From assembly GCA_016188575.1 (NCBI GenBank), contig JACPHN010000022.1:45397-109396 (forward strand): a DNA stretch of 64,000 nt. Reading direction: 5' to 3'. Shown piece by piece: positions 37,461-45,370 of this stretch; the first letter of the stretch is position 1; each line of letters begins with the position of its first letter. The translations under genes were made by a program, and so were the position numbers. The DNA is from Candidatus Schekmanbacteria bacterium (GTDB taxonomy: Bacteria; CSSED10-310; JACPHN01). The notes under the pieces are model-generated. The model did no database searches. It was not told the DNA's origin and saw nothing but the letters and a program-made list of their open reading frames with translations.

Positions 37461-40125
37461 CGCTCTGCTCGACGTGGCCGAACGACAGGAAGAACTGACC
37501 GCCGGCGCCTCACGAGCTTACCCTCCCGCTTTCCCTCCCGCGTGCGGCGGGGATGAGGCGGGAGCGGAAGTAGCCAGGGACCTTCCGGGTTCGGCGCGCC
37601 TGGCGCGCCTGCGCCAGGCGCTGCTCGCGGCGCCGTATGCCGTCTGTGCGCAGAAAGCCATCCTCATGACCCGGTATCTCGCCGGCGCGCCGGCGGGGTC
37701 GCTCTTCGCGCGCGGCCTCAGCGCCGCGCACTTCGGCCTGTATCGAAAATCTCTCGAAGCGACCGCCGCTGGCGCCTGCCAACCGGCCTGGAAGTCGCGC
37801 CTGAATACCTCCCTGCTGGCGTACTACCGGCGCCGCGAGGGGCTGACGCCCGCGCGCCGCCTCGTGCTTTTCGCCGAGGCGCTGGCCTACATCCTGGACA
37901 ACATGGCGCTGCGCGTCTACGACGACGAGCTCATCGTGGGCAATTTGTCCAGCCACCGCATCGGCGCGCCGCTGCACCCCGACTACGGTGCGCTGCTGCT
38001 GTTGCCGGAGCTCGACGGCATCGCCACGCGCGCTGAAAACCCCCTGCGGCTTTCGGGTGCGGATCGCACGGCGCTGCATGACGAGGTGTTTCCGTTCTGG
38101 TTTGACAGGTCCGTCCTGGCGATGATGCCCTCGTTCAGCGATGACCCGGAGCTCATGAACACCTTGATGGAAGGCGTGAGCTTCGTGCTAACGCAGTTTT
38201 CGGGCATTTCGCATCTGACGCCCGACTACCCGACGGTGCTCCGCAAAGGGTTCGCAGGGATCGCCGAGGACATCGAAATGGCGCGGGCAGAGGCAGCGCG
38301 GGAGCGGGCCGGAGCGAGCTCGAAGCGGGACCGCACGGCGCTCGACGGGCGCCTGGCATTCTACGAGGCAGCGGCCATCGTCACGTCGGCGGCGCGCCGC
38401 TACGGCAGGCGGTGGGCCGCGCACCTGCGCGCGGCGGCCGGGGAGGCGGAGAGCGGCCGACGCCTGGAGCTCGAGGCGCTGGCCGAGATTTGCGAGCGCG
38501 TTCCCGAACGGCCCGCCCGCACGTTCCACGAGGCGCTGCAGAGCCTTTTCCTGACGCACGTGATCGTGCACCAGGAGAGCTTTCAGCATGGCGTATCGTT
38601 TGGACGCGTTGACCAGTACTTGCGGCCCTTCTACGAAAGCGACGTCGCCGCGGGGCGGCTCAGCAAGGAACGCGCGGTCGAGCTCATCGGCTGTTTCCTC
38701 GGGAAGGCGGCCGAGCTCTTGCCCCTATTTTTTGCCCGCGCCACGGAGTACTTCAGCGGCCTGTCCTCTGCGTCGGGGTTGACGCTCGGCGGCACCTTGC
38801 CCGATGGGAGTGACGCTGTCAACGAGCTCTCTTTTCTGTTCCTGAACGCCTACGACCTTATGCGGCTGCGCCAGCCCAACATCCACGTGCGCGTCCACCC
38901 GCGCAGCGACCAGCAGTTTCTGACGCTGTGCTATGAGACGCTGAAAAAGGGGAGTGGGATCCCCGCGCTGTTCAATGATGAGCAGATCGTTCCGGCCCTC
39001 GAGCGCGCCGGCTACGCGCGTGCCGACGCGGAGGAATACGCGGTGGTCGGTTGCGCGGAGTGGGGAGTACCCCACTGTACGTTTCAGGCGGCGGGCGCCG
39101 GCTTCATCAATGCGGCATATCCGCTGGTCCTGGCGCTTCACGAGGGAAGCTGGCTCGGCACGAAGGTCGGTCCCAAGACTGCGCCGGTCACGGCCATGCG
39201 CTCAATGGCGGACCTGCTCGCCGCCTATCGCGCGCAGCTCGCCGGCCAGGTAGCGCGCGCCATCGCCGGCAATAACGCCATCGAGCGCGCCCACGCGGCC
39301 TACCGCCCCACGCCCTTCCTGTCGGCGATCGTCGGCGGTTGCATCGCCAAGGGAAGGGACGTGACCTGGGGCGGCGCGATCTATAACCCCAGCGGGATGC
39401 AGGGTGTCGGCGTCGCCGACGCCGCGGATTCTCTGGCGGCCATCGAGGAGCTCGTGTTCCGCCGCCGCGAGATTTCGTTGAGCATGCTTGTCGCGGCAGT
39501 CGATGCGAACTTCGAGCAGGACTCGCCGCTCCGGTGCACGCTGCTCAACCGGGTGCCCAAGTATGGCGAAAATCGCGGTCGCGTCGATACCCACGTCGCC
39601 TGGCTGACCGCGGCGTTCGCGGCGGAGGTCCAGCGCCATCGCAACCCCCGCGGAGGGTCCTACATCGCGGGGTTTTGGACCATGACGACGCACCAGGGGT
39701 TCGGCCGCCGCATGGGCGCTCTCCCCAGCGGCCGGCGCGCCGGCGAGGCGCTGGCAAACGGCGTCTCTCCGAGCAATGGGCGCGATCGGCGCGGCCCGAC
39801 GGCGTCGCTTTCCGCGGCGGCGAGCGTCGTCGCGGCGGGCGTCGGAAACGGCTACGTCCTCAACCAGAAACTCGACCCCGCCTATGTCCGCGGCAGCCAC
39901 GGAACGCTCATCATGGACGGGCTCGTGCGCGGCTATTTCCGCAAGGGCGGCATGCAGGTCCAGTTCAACATCATCGACCCGGCGGTGTTGCTCGATGCGC
40001 GAGCCCACCCAGAACGGCACCGCGACCTTGTTGTGCGCATCTCTGGCTATTCGGCCTATTTCAACGATCTCACCGAGGCCATGAAAGACGAAATCATCGC
40101 CCGCACCGTTCACGGGAGCTGCTGA
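37450..40125 (+). CDS. Glycyl radical enzyme of the pyruvate formate-lyase superfamily
   Basis: An 891-residue anaerobic radical enzyme. The thiyl-radical loop is VVGCAEWGVP, with Cys535 and, two residues on, Glu537. This is the GCxE pattern of dehydratase/lyase-type GREs (glycerol and propanediol dehydratase, CutC, HypD), not the CC pair of pyruvate formate-lyase. The radical-site loop is RISGYSAYF with Gly866. Conserved middle segments include LTLGGTLPDGSDAVNELS. Tryptophan after the Glu is unusual in the members I know. GTG 37450 has GGGGAGG 6 bases upstream. The N-terminus has an extra Pro/Gly-rich stretch (about residues 22-45) that may be a repeat insertion. Substrate unknown; oxygen-sensitive when activated. 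Confidence 0.88.
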   Translation: MNNSALLDVAERQEELTAGASRAYPPAFPPACGGDEAGAEVARDLPGSARLARLRQALLAAPYAVCAQKAILMTRYLAGAPAGSLFARGLSAAHFGLYRKSLEATAAGACQPAWKSRLNTSLLAYYRRREGLTPARRLVLFAEALAYILDNMALRVYDDELIVGNLSSHRIGAPLHPDYGALLLLPELDGIATRAENPLRLSGADRTALHDEVFPFWFDRSVLAMMPSFSDDPELMNTLMEGVSFVLTQFSGISHLTPDYPTVLRKGFAGIAEDIEMARAEAARERAGASSKRDRTALDGRLAFYEAAAIVTSAARRYGRRWAAHLRAAAGEAESGRRLELEALAEICERVPERPARTFHEALQSLFLTHVIVHQESFQHGVSFGRVDQYLRPFYESDVAAGRLSKERAVELIGCFLGKAAELLPLFFARATEYFSGLSSASGLTLGGTLPDGSDAVNELSFLFLNAYDLMRLRQPNIHVRVHPRSDQQFLTLCYETLKKGSGIPALFNDEQIVPALERAGYARADAEEYAVVGCAEWGVPHCTFQAAGAGFINAAYPLVLALHEGSWLGTKVGPKTAPVTAMRSMADLLAAYRAQLAGQVARAIAGNNAIERAHAAYRPTPFLSAIVGGCIAKGRDVTWGGAIYNPSGMQGVGVADAADSLAAIEELVFRRREISLSMLVAAVDANFEQDSPLRCTLLNRVPKYGENRGRVDTHVAWLTAAFAAEVQRHRNPRGGSYIAGFWTMTTHQGFGRRMGALPSGRRAGEALANGVSPSNGRDRRGPTASLSAAASVVAAGVGNGYVLNQKLDPAYVRGSHGTLIMDGLVRGYFRKGGMQVQFNIIDPAVLLDARAHPERHRDLVVRISGYSAYFNDLTEAMKDEIIARTVHGSC

Positions 40126-40127
40126 CC

Positions 40128-41051
40128 GTGTCCACCACCGCGTGCTCCAGCTCGACGGTCACGGCGACGGTGTTCGACGTGCAGCGCTTTTCAATTCACG
40201 ATGGCCCGGGCATTCGCACGGCCGTCTTCTTCAAGGGATGCTCCTTTCACTGCGCCTGGTGCCAGAACCCCGAGTCCATTCGGCCTCGGCCGGAAATGGC
40301 CTTCTATGCGGACCGCTGCATCGGCTGCCGGCGCTGCGAGTCGGTCTGCCCCGAAAGGGCGCTGCGCTTCGACCGTGCCGGCAGAATCGACCGCTCGCGG
40401 TGCACCGCCTGTGGTCTGTGCGCGCGTTCCTGCCCGTCCGAGGCGCTGCGACTCGTCGGCCGCGCCTGCGACGCCGAGTCACTGGCGGCGGAATGCCTCG
40501 AGGATCGCGAGTTTTTTGAAAGCTCCGGCGGTGGCGTGACCTTGTCGGGGGGTGAGCCGATCTTGCAAGGTCAGTTCCTGCAGCAGCTTCTGCCGCGCTT
40601 GCGCGCCGAACGCATCCACGTCCTGCTCGAAACCGCCGGAAACTACCCCTGGCGCCTGCTGGAGCCCGTAGCTCCCTTGCTCGACCACATCTACTTCGAC
40701 TGGAAGGCGCCCGATGACGCGGCGTATCGCCGCGTCGCCGGTGCTGGTTGCGCGCAGGTCGCGGAGAACCTCGGGCGGCTGCGTGCGCTGGGAGCTTCGG
40801 TGACCGTGCGAACGCCCGTCGTACCAGGGGTCAATACCGAGGACGAACAAGTGGAGGTCATGAGTCGCACCTTGGCCGACCTCGGCGAGCGGCATCTTTG
40901 CCTGCTGCGCTACAACCACTTCTGGGAGGCCAAGCTCGCCCGGCTCGAGACGCGCCAGACGGCGCTTGGCCGGCGCGGCGAAGAGATCGACTACGAACGG
41001 CTGCAGGCGGCGTTCGCCCGGCACGGCATCGCGGCCACGATGGCCACCTGA
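40128..41051 (+). CDS. Glycyl radical enzyme activase (radical SAM)
   Basis: A 307-residue [4Fe-4S] radical SAM enzyme that installs the glycyl radical on the preceding GRE by H-abstraction with the 5'-deoxyadenosyl radical. The SAM cluster motif is GCSFHCAWC (Cys38, 42, 45). Two extra ferredoxin-type clusters follow, CIGCRRCESVC and CTACGLCARSC, as in activases of dehydratase-type GREs and unlike PflA, which lacks them. GGVTLSGGEPILQ is the SAM-binding GGE motif. GTG 40128 is 2 bases after the GRE stop with GGGAG upstream, so the pair is co-translated. Confidence 0.92.
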   Translation: MSTTACSSSTVTATVFDVQRFSIHDGPGIRTAVFFKGCSFHCAWCQNPESIRPRPEMAFYADRCIGCRRCESVCPERALRFDRAGRIDRSRCTACGLCARSCPSEALRLVGRACDAESLAAECLEDREFFESSGGGVTLSGGEPILQGQFLQQLLPRLRAERIHVLLETAGNYPWRLLEPVAPLLDHIYFDWKAPDDAAYRRVAGAGCAQVAENLGRLRALGASVTVRTPVVPGVNTEDEQVEVMSRTLADLGERHLCLLRYNHFWEAKLARLETRQTALGRRGEEIDYERLQAAFARHGIAATMAT

Positions 41052-41088
41052 CGGCCAGGCCGCCTGCGCTCCTTATTACGCTTCCCCG

Positions 41089-41727
41089 CTACCGCGTCAG
41101 AAACGGGTTCGTCCGTCGCTCCTGGCCGATTGTCGAATCGGGGCCGTGGCCGGAATAGAACATCACGTCGTCGCCGAGGGGGAGGAGCTTGGTCGTGATC
41201 GAGTGCAGAAGCTGCGCGTAGTCTCCGCCGGGAAGATCCGTCCGCCCGATTGAACCCGCAAACAGCACGTCGCCGACGAAGGCGATCCTGTCCTTGCGGG
41301 AAAAGAGGGCGATGTGCCCGGGCGTATGACCGGGGCAGTGGAGCACCTCGAAGGTGAGATTACCGACCTCCACCCTGTCCCCATCCGCGAGCCAGCGATT
41401 CGGCGTAAACGAGCGCACCGGCGGCAGCCCAAACATCCTGCCCTGTTGCGGCAACGCCTCGATCCACCCGCGGTCGCCGAGCTCGGGACCCTCGATGGGC
41501 ACGCCCAGGAGCTCGGCCACCTCGGCCACCGCGCCGACGTGGTCGATGTGAGCATGGGTCACGAGCACCTTGTCCACGGCACAGCCGACCTGGCGCACGG
41601 CCGCCAGAATCGTGGCGACGTCGCCTCCGGGGTCCAAAATGGCGCCGCGATTGGTCTCCGAGCACGTCACCACGCATGAATTTTGCACAAAGGGCGTCAC
41701 CGGAACGACCCTGACCTGCATTGCCAT
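41089..41727 (-). CDS. MBL-fold metallo-hydrolase (GloB/YcbL-like)
   Basis: A 212-residue zinc hydrolase with THAHIDH (metal site), HCPGHTPGHIAL and the C-terminal YSGHGPDSTI. The layout fits the glyoxalase II-like YcbL group, which hydrolyses thioesters such as S-lactoylglutathione in some members; the substrate here is unproven. AGGACAAGG precedes ATG 41727. It is convergent with the GRE activase and upstream of nothing on its own strand but probably separate from recR, 94 bp away. Confidence 0.85.
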   Translation of the reverse strand: MAMQVRVVPVTPFVQNSCVVTCSETNRGAILDPGGDVATILAAVRQVGCAVDKVLVTHAHIDHVGAVAEVAELLGVPIEGPELGDRGWIEALPQQGRMFGLPPVRSFTPNRWLADGDRVEVGNLTFEVLHCPGHTPGHIALFSRKDRIAFVGDVLFAGSIGRTDLPGGDYAQLLHSITTKLLPLGDDVMFYSGHGPDSTIGQERRTNPFLTR

Positions 41728-41821
41728 CCTTGTCCTTCTCCTGTCTTACATGTCACCGGGCGCTCATCCGGTCGGTAGCCGCATGGGCCGTGCCGGATGC
41801 GGTGGCCGCGGTGCGCCCACC

Positions 41822-42430
41822 TCACACGTCCGCCCGTCCCTGCAGCGCCTTCGCCATGGTGACCGGGTCGGCGTACTCCAGGTCCCCCCCCATGGGCACG
41901 CCTCGGGCGATGCGCGTGACGCGCACGCCCAGCGGCCGCAGCAGGCACGCCAGATAGTGAGCCGTCGCCTCGCCCTCCGCGGTTGGGTTGGTTGCCACGA
42001 TGATCTCTTCGGGTGCTTCCTCCTGGATCCGTTGTACGAGCTCGCCGATGCGCAGCCGCTCGGGGCCCACGCCGTCCAGGGGAGACAGCGCGCCGCCGAG
42101 CACGTGATAGCGCCCGGCAAACGCTCCCGAGCTCTCGATCGCCCACAGATCGTTGGTTTCCTCCACGACGCAGAGCGCTCGGCCGCGGCGCTGCTCGTCG
42201 GCGCAAATCTCGCACGGGTTGCTCTCGCTGAGGTTGCCGCAGACGGCGCACGGCCGCACGCGCTCTTTGAGGTGCCGGATGGCGTCGGAGAGCGCGAAGG
42301 CGAGCTCGTCGGGCAATTTCACGACGTGAAAGGCGATGCGCTCGGCGCTCTTGGTACCGATCCCCGGAATGCGCTTGAGCTCCTTGACGAGGCGGCCAAA
42401 CGCTCCGGTCCCTTTCCGCGCGATCGTCAT
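41822..42430 (-). CDS. recR: Recombination mediator RecR
   Basis: A 202-residue protein that with RecO and RecF loads RecA at gaps. Motifs: the helix-hairpin-helix IPGIGTKSAERIAFHVVK, the four-Cys zinc finger CAVCGNLSESNPCEIC, and the Toprim part LCVVEETNDLWAIE through GEATAHYL. Usual length. It follows ybaB by 7 bp on the minus strand, the conserved dnaX-ybaB-recR order. Confidence 0.96.
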   Translation of the reverse strand: MTIARKGTGAFGRLVKELKRIPGIGTKSAERIAFHVVKLPDELAFALSDAIRHLKERVRPCAVCGNLSESNPCEICADEQRRGRALCVVEETNDLWAIESSGAFAGRYHVLGGALSPLDGVGPERLRIGELVQRIQEEAPEEIIVATNPTAEGEATAHYLACLLRPLGVRVTRIARGVPMGGDLEYADPVTMAKALQGRADV

Positions 42431-42437
42431 GTCGAGA

Positions 42438-42737
42438 TTACAATCCCGGGATGGAGATCCCGCCCGTGAGCTTCTGCATCTCGCCGGTGGCCATATCCTG
42501 GGCCTTGCGCAGCGCTTCGTTCACCGCCGCCGTGATGAGATCCTGCAGCATCTCGACGTCGCCCGGGTCGACGACCTCGCGGTCCAGATGCACGCTGACG
42601 ATGCGCTGTGCGCCGGTGGCGACGACGCGGACCATGCCGCCGCCGACGCTCGCCTCGACCGTCCTCGCCGCGAGCTCTTCCTTGATGGCTTCCATGCGGG
42701 CGGCCATCGCTTTTGCCTGTTCAAGTAGATCCCTCAT
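42438..42737 (-). CDS. ybaB: YbaB/EbfC nucleoid-associated protein
   Basis: A 99-residue DNA-binding protein of the YbaB/EbfC family. Recognised from MRDLLEQAKAMAARMEAIKEEL, the GGGMVRVVATG turn and DLITAAVNEALRKAQ. It forms a tweezer-shaped dimer in the family. Its start overlaps the end of the dnaX C-terminal part by 4 bp. Confidence 0.93.
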   Translation of the reverse strand: MRDLLEQAKAMAARMEAIKEELAARTVEASVGGGMVRVVATGAQRIVSVHLDREVVDPGDVEMLQDLITAAVNEALRKAQDMATGEMQKLTGGISIPGL

Positions 42738-43573
42738 CGACTGCTCCTCTCCAAGGTCGCGTCAAACAATCGCTGCGCCTTCTGAACGAGCGGGTGACCG
42801 CGAATGAATTCTTCTTGTTCCTGCGCCTCAGCGCTCGTTTCGCACCGTTCGAGGTCGAGCTGGGTGAGGACGTTTTCTGACTTGTCGGTGACCGCCACGG
42901 TGACGATCAGGGGTCGGCCGAGCGCCCGCGAGAACGCCTCGGCAAGGTCGCTCAGCGAGCTTTTGCGGAGCTCGTCGGCGATTTTTTGGGCACGCGGCCC
43001 GGGCCGAATGCCGAGGGCAACTTCGGTGGCGTTTTCGGAGCGGATCCCCACGCTGAGGCGAAGCTCGGAGGCGGTGCGGTGTCCGAGTCGGTTGCGGAGC
43101 TCCTCGACCACGCTGGGCCAGACCTCGGTCGCCGTACGCACGGGCACTCCGGGAAGCGGCGCGGGCGGCAGTGCCACGGCGGCGGGCTCGGGGTCCGGGA
43201 CCGGCGGTGTGGCGGGCGAAACTGACGGTGCTTGTGGGGGCGGCAGTGGGCTCGACGCGGCTTGCGGCGCGGCCGGCGGTGGTAGCGGAGGCGCGGTTTC
43301 GGCCGCGATCGCGGGGGCCGCCGGTGCCGCCAGCGTGGGGAGCGGTGCCGGCGGTGCCGGCAGCTCCGGTCGCGGCATCTCTGCGGCCACCTGGCGTGGG
43401 ATCGGGGCGACCGGGGCGACACGGGCGGCGGTGGCGAGCAACGGCCGGTCGGCTCTGGCGGCGGCGAGCTGAGCGACGAGCTCCTCGAGCGGCAAGAGCC
43501 GGGGCACGCGGGCCATCCCGAGCAGCGTCATCTCGAGCATCACGCGGGGGTGGCGGGAGCGGCGGATCGCCAT
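42734..43573 (-). CDS. dnaX: DnaX C-terminal part in a shifted frame (domain III to tail)
   Basis: This 279-residue frame continues DnaX. AIRRSRHPRVMLEMTLLGMAR is the conserved domain-III motif, followed by a long Pro/Ala-rich linker and a C-terminal domain of tau type. In-frame codons just upstream read STDEAERHLRILTAAE, matching domain III, so 43573 is only the first ATG. Relative to the N-terminal part the frame is -1, and about 45-60 domain-III residues normally present after LLELL appear missing. If real, this part would be expressed only by shifting or re-initiation. Confidence 0.7.
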   Translation of the reverse strand: MAIRRSRHPRVMLEMTLLGMARVPRLLPLEELVAQLAAARADRPLLATAARVAPVAPIPRQVAAEMPRPELPAPPAPLPTLAAPAAPAIAAETAPPLPPPAAPQAASSPLPPPQAPSVSPATPPVPDPEPAAVALPPAPLPGVPVRTATEVWPSVVEELRNRLGHRTASELRLSVGIRSENATEVALGIRPGPRAQKIADELRKSSLSDLAEAFSRALGRPLIVTVAVTDKSENVLTQLDLERCETSAEAQEQEEFIRGHPLVQKAQRLFDATLERSSR

Positions 43574-44493
43574 CTCCGCGGCGGTGAGGATCCGCAGGTG
43601 TCGTTCGGCTTCATCTGTCGAGGAGACAGGAGCTCGAGCAGGGCATCGTAGAGCACGGAAATCTCGACGCCCTCGGCGATGAAGGCATCGACTTCGGCAA
43701 ACACGCGCTTGCCATCACCGGACAGGATCGCCGCCAGGCAGGTGCCGAGACGGCTTGGGTCGAGCACGCCGAGCAGATCCTGCACGGCTTTTGCGGTCAG
43801 ACCGTCGGGCGCGCTCGCCAGCGCCTGATCCAGCAGGCTTTGGCCGTCGCGCAGACTGCCGCGCGCGCAGCGCGCGACCAGGTCGATTGCGGTGCTTTCC
43901 GCGGTCGCTCCTTCCTGCGCGACGATGGCCTCGAGGTTCGTGCGAATGGTCTCGTGGGGCACAAGGCGAAACGCGTAGCGCTGGCAGCGGCTGGCGATGG
44001 TAAGGGGGACCTTGTGCGGCTCGGTGGTCGCGAGAATGAACTTGACGTGGGCGGGGGGCTCCTCGAGCAGCTTGAGCAAGGCGTTGAAAGCCTCGTTGGT
44101 GAGCATGTGGACCTCGTCGATGGTGCACACGCGAAAGCGCATCTCGGAAGGCCGATAGCCGACGAGCTCCTGAACGGAGCGGACTTCGGCGATGCCGCGA
44201 TGGGAGGCGCCGTCGATCTCGAGCACGTCGGCGGAGGATCCCTTGGCGATGGTGGTGCAGGGGACGCATGCGGCGCATGGATCAGGCGTCGGGCCGTGCT
44301 CGCAGTTGAGAGCCTTGGCAAGGAGCCGGGCGGTGGTTGTCTTGCCGACGCCGCGCGGGCCGGAAAAGAGGAACGCATGCCCGAGGCGCCCGGTGCGGAC
44401 AGCGCTTTGCAGCGTTCTGGTCACATGCTCCTGGCCAACGACGTCTTCGAATCGCTGCGGCCGGTATTTTCGTGCCAGAACGAGATAGGCCAT
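43540..44493 (-). CDS. dnaX: DNA polymerase III subunit tau/gamma, N-terminal part
   Basis: The clamp-loader ATPase, here 317 residues. It has the family start MAYLVLARKYRPQRFEDVVGQ, Walker A GPRGVGKTT, the four-Cys zinc site around CEHGPTPDPCAACVPC, IDEVHMLTNEAFNALLKLLEEPP (Walker B) and the SRC motif in IASRCQRYAF. Domains I-II are intact. The frame ends abnormally in SPRQMKPNDT, just after LYDALLELL where domain III should continue. The rest is in the overlapping frame 42734-43573. No slippery heptamer of the E. coli type is visible. Confidence 0.88.
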   Translation of the reverse strand: MAYLVLARKYRPQRFEDVVGQEHVTRTLQSAVRTGRLGHAFLFSGPRGVGKTTTARLLAKALNCEHGPTPDPCAACVPCTTIAKGSSADVLEIDGASHRGIAEVRSVQELVGYRPSEMRFRVCTIDEVHMLTNEAFNALLKLLEEPPAHVKFILATTEPHKVPLTIASRCQRYAFRLVPHETIRTNLEAIVAQEGATAESTAIDLVARCARGSLRDGQSLLDQALASAPDGLTAKAVQDLLGVLDPSRLGTCLAAILSGDGKRVFAEVDAFIAEGVEISVLYDALLELLSPRQMKPNDTCGSSPPRRWRSAAPATPA

Positions 44494-44814
44494 GGTGTGG
44501 CTGCCAACAACCAGAGCGGACCGGCGCTCGTGCGCTCTCGCGCCCGTTCCGTCATCCATTCGTCAGCCGGTCCGAAATCCCGCCCTTCAGGGCGGAATCG
44601 CCGCGGAACGCCGGGCTTTCAGCGGTGTTTGAGCGGGGTCCAAACCCCGCCCAGACATGTCGCCGGCCTGAAGGCCGGCATCCTCATTGGTCACCTCGAG
44701 CAGGTGGAACCGGCCCCGATCCCCGCCGGCGGTTCTGGGTTCCGGGGCCCGCGAAACTAGGCCGCACACCTTCCGTTTGCGGCTTCTCCACAGCGAGCTT
44801 CCCACAGCGGCTCG
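44494..44814. other. Interval between SRP RNA and dnaX with three hairpins
   Basis: No gene. Three strong stem-loops (44580-44679) occupy the middle. Because ffs, the tRNAs and dnaX all read leftwards, these stems may separate their transcripts. Confidence 0.6.
44580..44679. repeat. Cluster of three perfect GC-rich hairpins
   Basis: CCGCCC-ttca-GGGCGG (44580-44595), GCGGGGT-ccaa-ACCCCGC (44633-44650) and GCCGGCC-tgaa-GGCCGGC (44662-44679). Two have four-base loops of the TTCA/TGAA type typical of dispersed intergenic palindromes. No T-runs follow, so intrinsic termination is uncertain. Confidence 0.75.
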
Positions 44815-44911
44815 GGCCAGAAGCCCCACGGCACATGAGAGTTGCTCCTTACCGCTGCTTCCTTCCGGACCTGACGGGGTTCGAAGTTCCCATTGCGTGG
44901 GTTCTGACCGT
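44815..44911 (-). ncRNA. ffs: Signal recognition particle RNA (4.5S type)
   Basis: The minus strand contains the SRP core CAGGTCCGGAAGGAAGCAGC with the GGAAG tetraloop region, which binds Ffh. The outer helix is formed by GGTCAGAACCCACG at the 5' end pairing with CGTGGGGCTTCTGGCC at the 3' end, giving about 97 nt. Location next to dnaX is a known arrangement. Confidence 0.9.
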
Positions 44912-44975
44912 CAACACCGCCGCGAGACGCCCGTGCGATCAAAGCGCCTCCGGTTGAGGTAGTGCGGCCATATAG

Positions 44976-45066
44976 CGGAGAGAGAGGGATTCGAACCCTC
45001 GAGACGAGTCGTCCCCGTCTACACGATTTCCAGTCGTGCTCCTTCGACCAGCTCGGACATCTCCCC
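44976..45066 (-). tRNA. tRNA-Ser (anticodon GGA)
   Basis: A 91-nt type II tRNA on the minus strand. Acceptor GGGGAGA/TCTCTCC (one G-T pair), D-arm TCCGAGCTGG, anticodon loop CTGGAAA, a long variable arm and the T-arm GGGTTCGAATCCC. The CCA is not encoded. Confidence 0.95.
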
Positions 45067-45087
45067 TGATTCAGATTTTCAAAAGAG

Positions 45088-45176
45088 CGGAGAGGGTGGG
45101 ATTCGAACCCACGTGACGGGGACACCGCCAACTCGATTTCGAGTCGAGCCCGTTGCGGCCACTTCGGTACCTCTCC
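45088..45176 (-). tRNA. tRNA-Ser (anticodon CGA)
   Basis: An 89-nt type II tRNA on the minus strand. Acceptor GGAGAGG/CCTCTCC, anticodon loop CTCGAAA, long variable arm, T-arm GGGTTCGAATCCC. The CCA is not encoded. Confidence 0.95.
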
Positions 45177-45195
45177 TTGGTAGCCATGTAATGAG

Positions 45196-45285
45196 CGGAG
45201 AGAGAGGGATTCGAACCCTCGGTGGGGTTTAACACCCCACACTCGCTTAGCAGGCGAGCGCCTTCGACCACTCGGCCATCTCCCC
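45196..45285 (-). tRNA. tRNA-Ser (anticodon GCT)
   Basis: A 90-nt type II tRNA on the minus strand. Acceptor GGGGAGA/TCTCTCC, anticodon loop CTGCTAA, variable arm TGTGGGGTGTTAAACCCCAC, T-arm GGGTTCGAATCCC. It is 19 bp upstream of the CGA isoacceptor on the same strand, so the three may form one transcript. Confidence 0.95.
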
Positions 45286-45343
45286 AAAGCTGCTCAGCAG
45301 CGTTGCGCTAGTATACAACCGGAAACAATCCTCCGCCATACCT

Positions 45344-45370
45344 TGAATCCACCGGCCCGCAGTGGATTCA
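45344..45370. repeat. Inverted repeat TGAATCCAC/GTGGATTCA at a gene end
   Basis: Perfect 9-bp arms with a 9-base loop, overlapping the stop of the acyl-CoA dehydrogenase-like gene. The CCTGAATCCACCG motif recurs at about 47757, 51835 and 56685-56720 as the left edge of the dispersed ~100-bp repeat or as isolated fragments. Confidence 0.65.

Noticed and set aside
43540-43640. Programmed frameshift in dnaX as in E. coli
   Set aside because: No A AAA AAG slippery heptamer, the junction is in the middle of domain III and residues seem missing. A break or assembly error is more likely.
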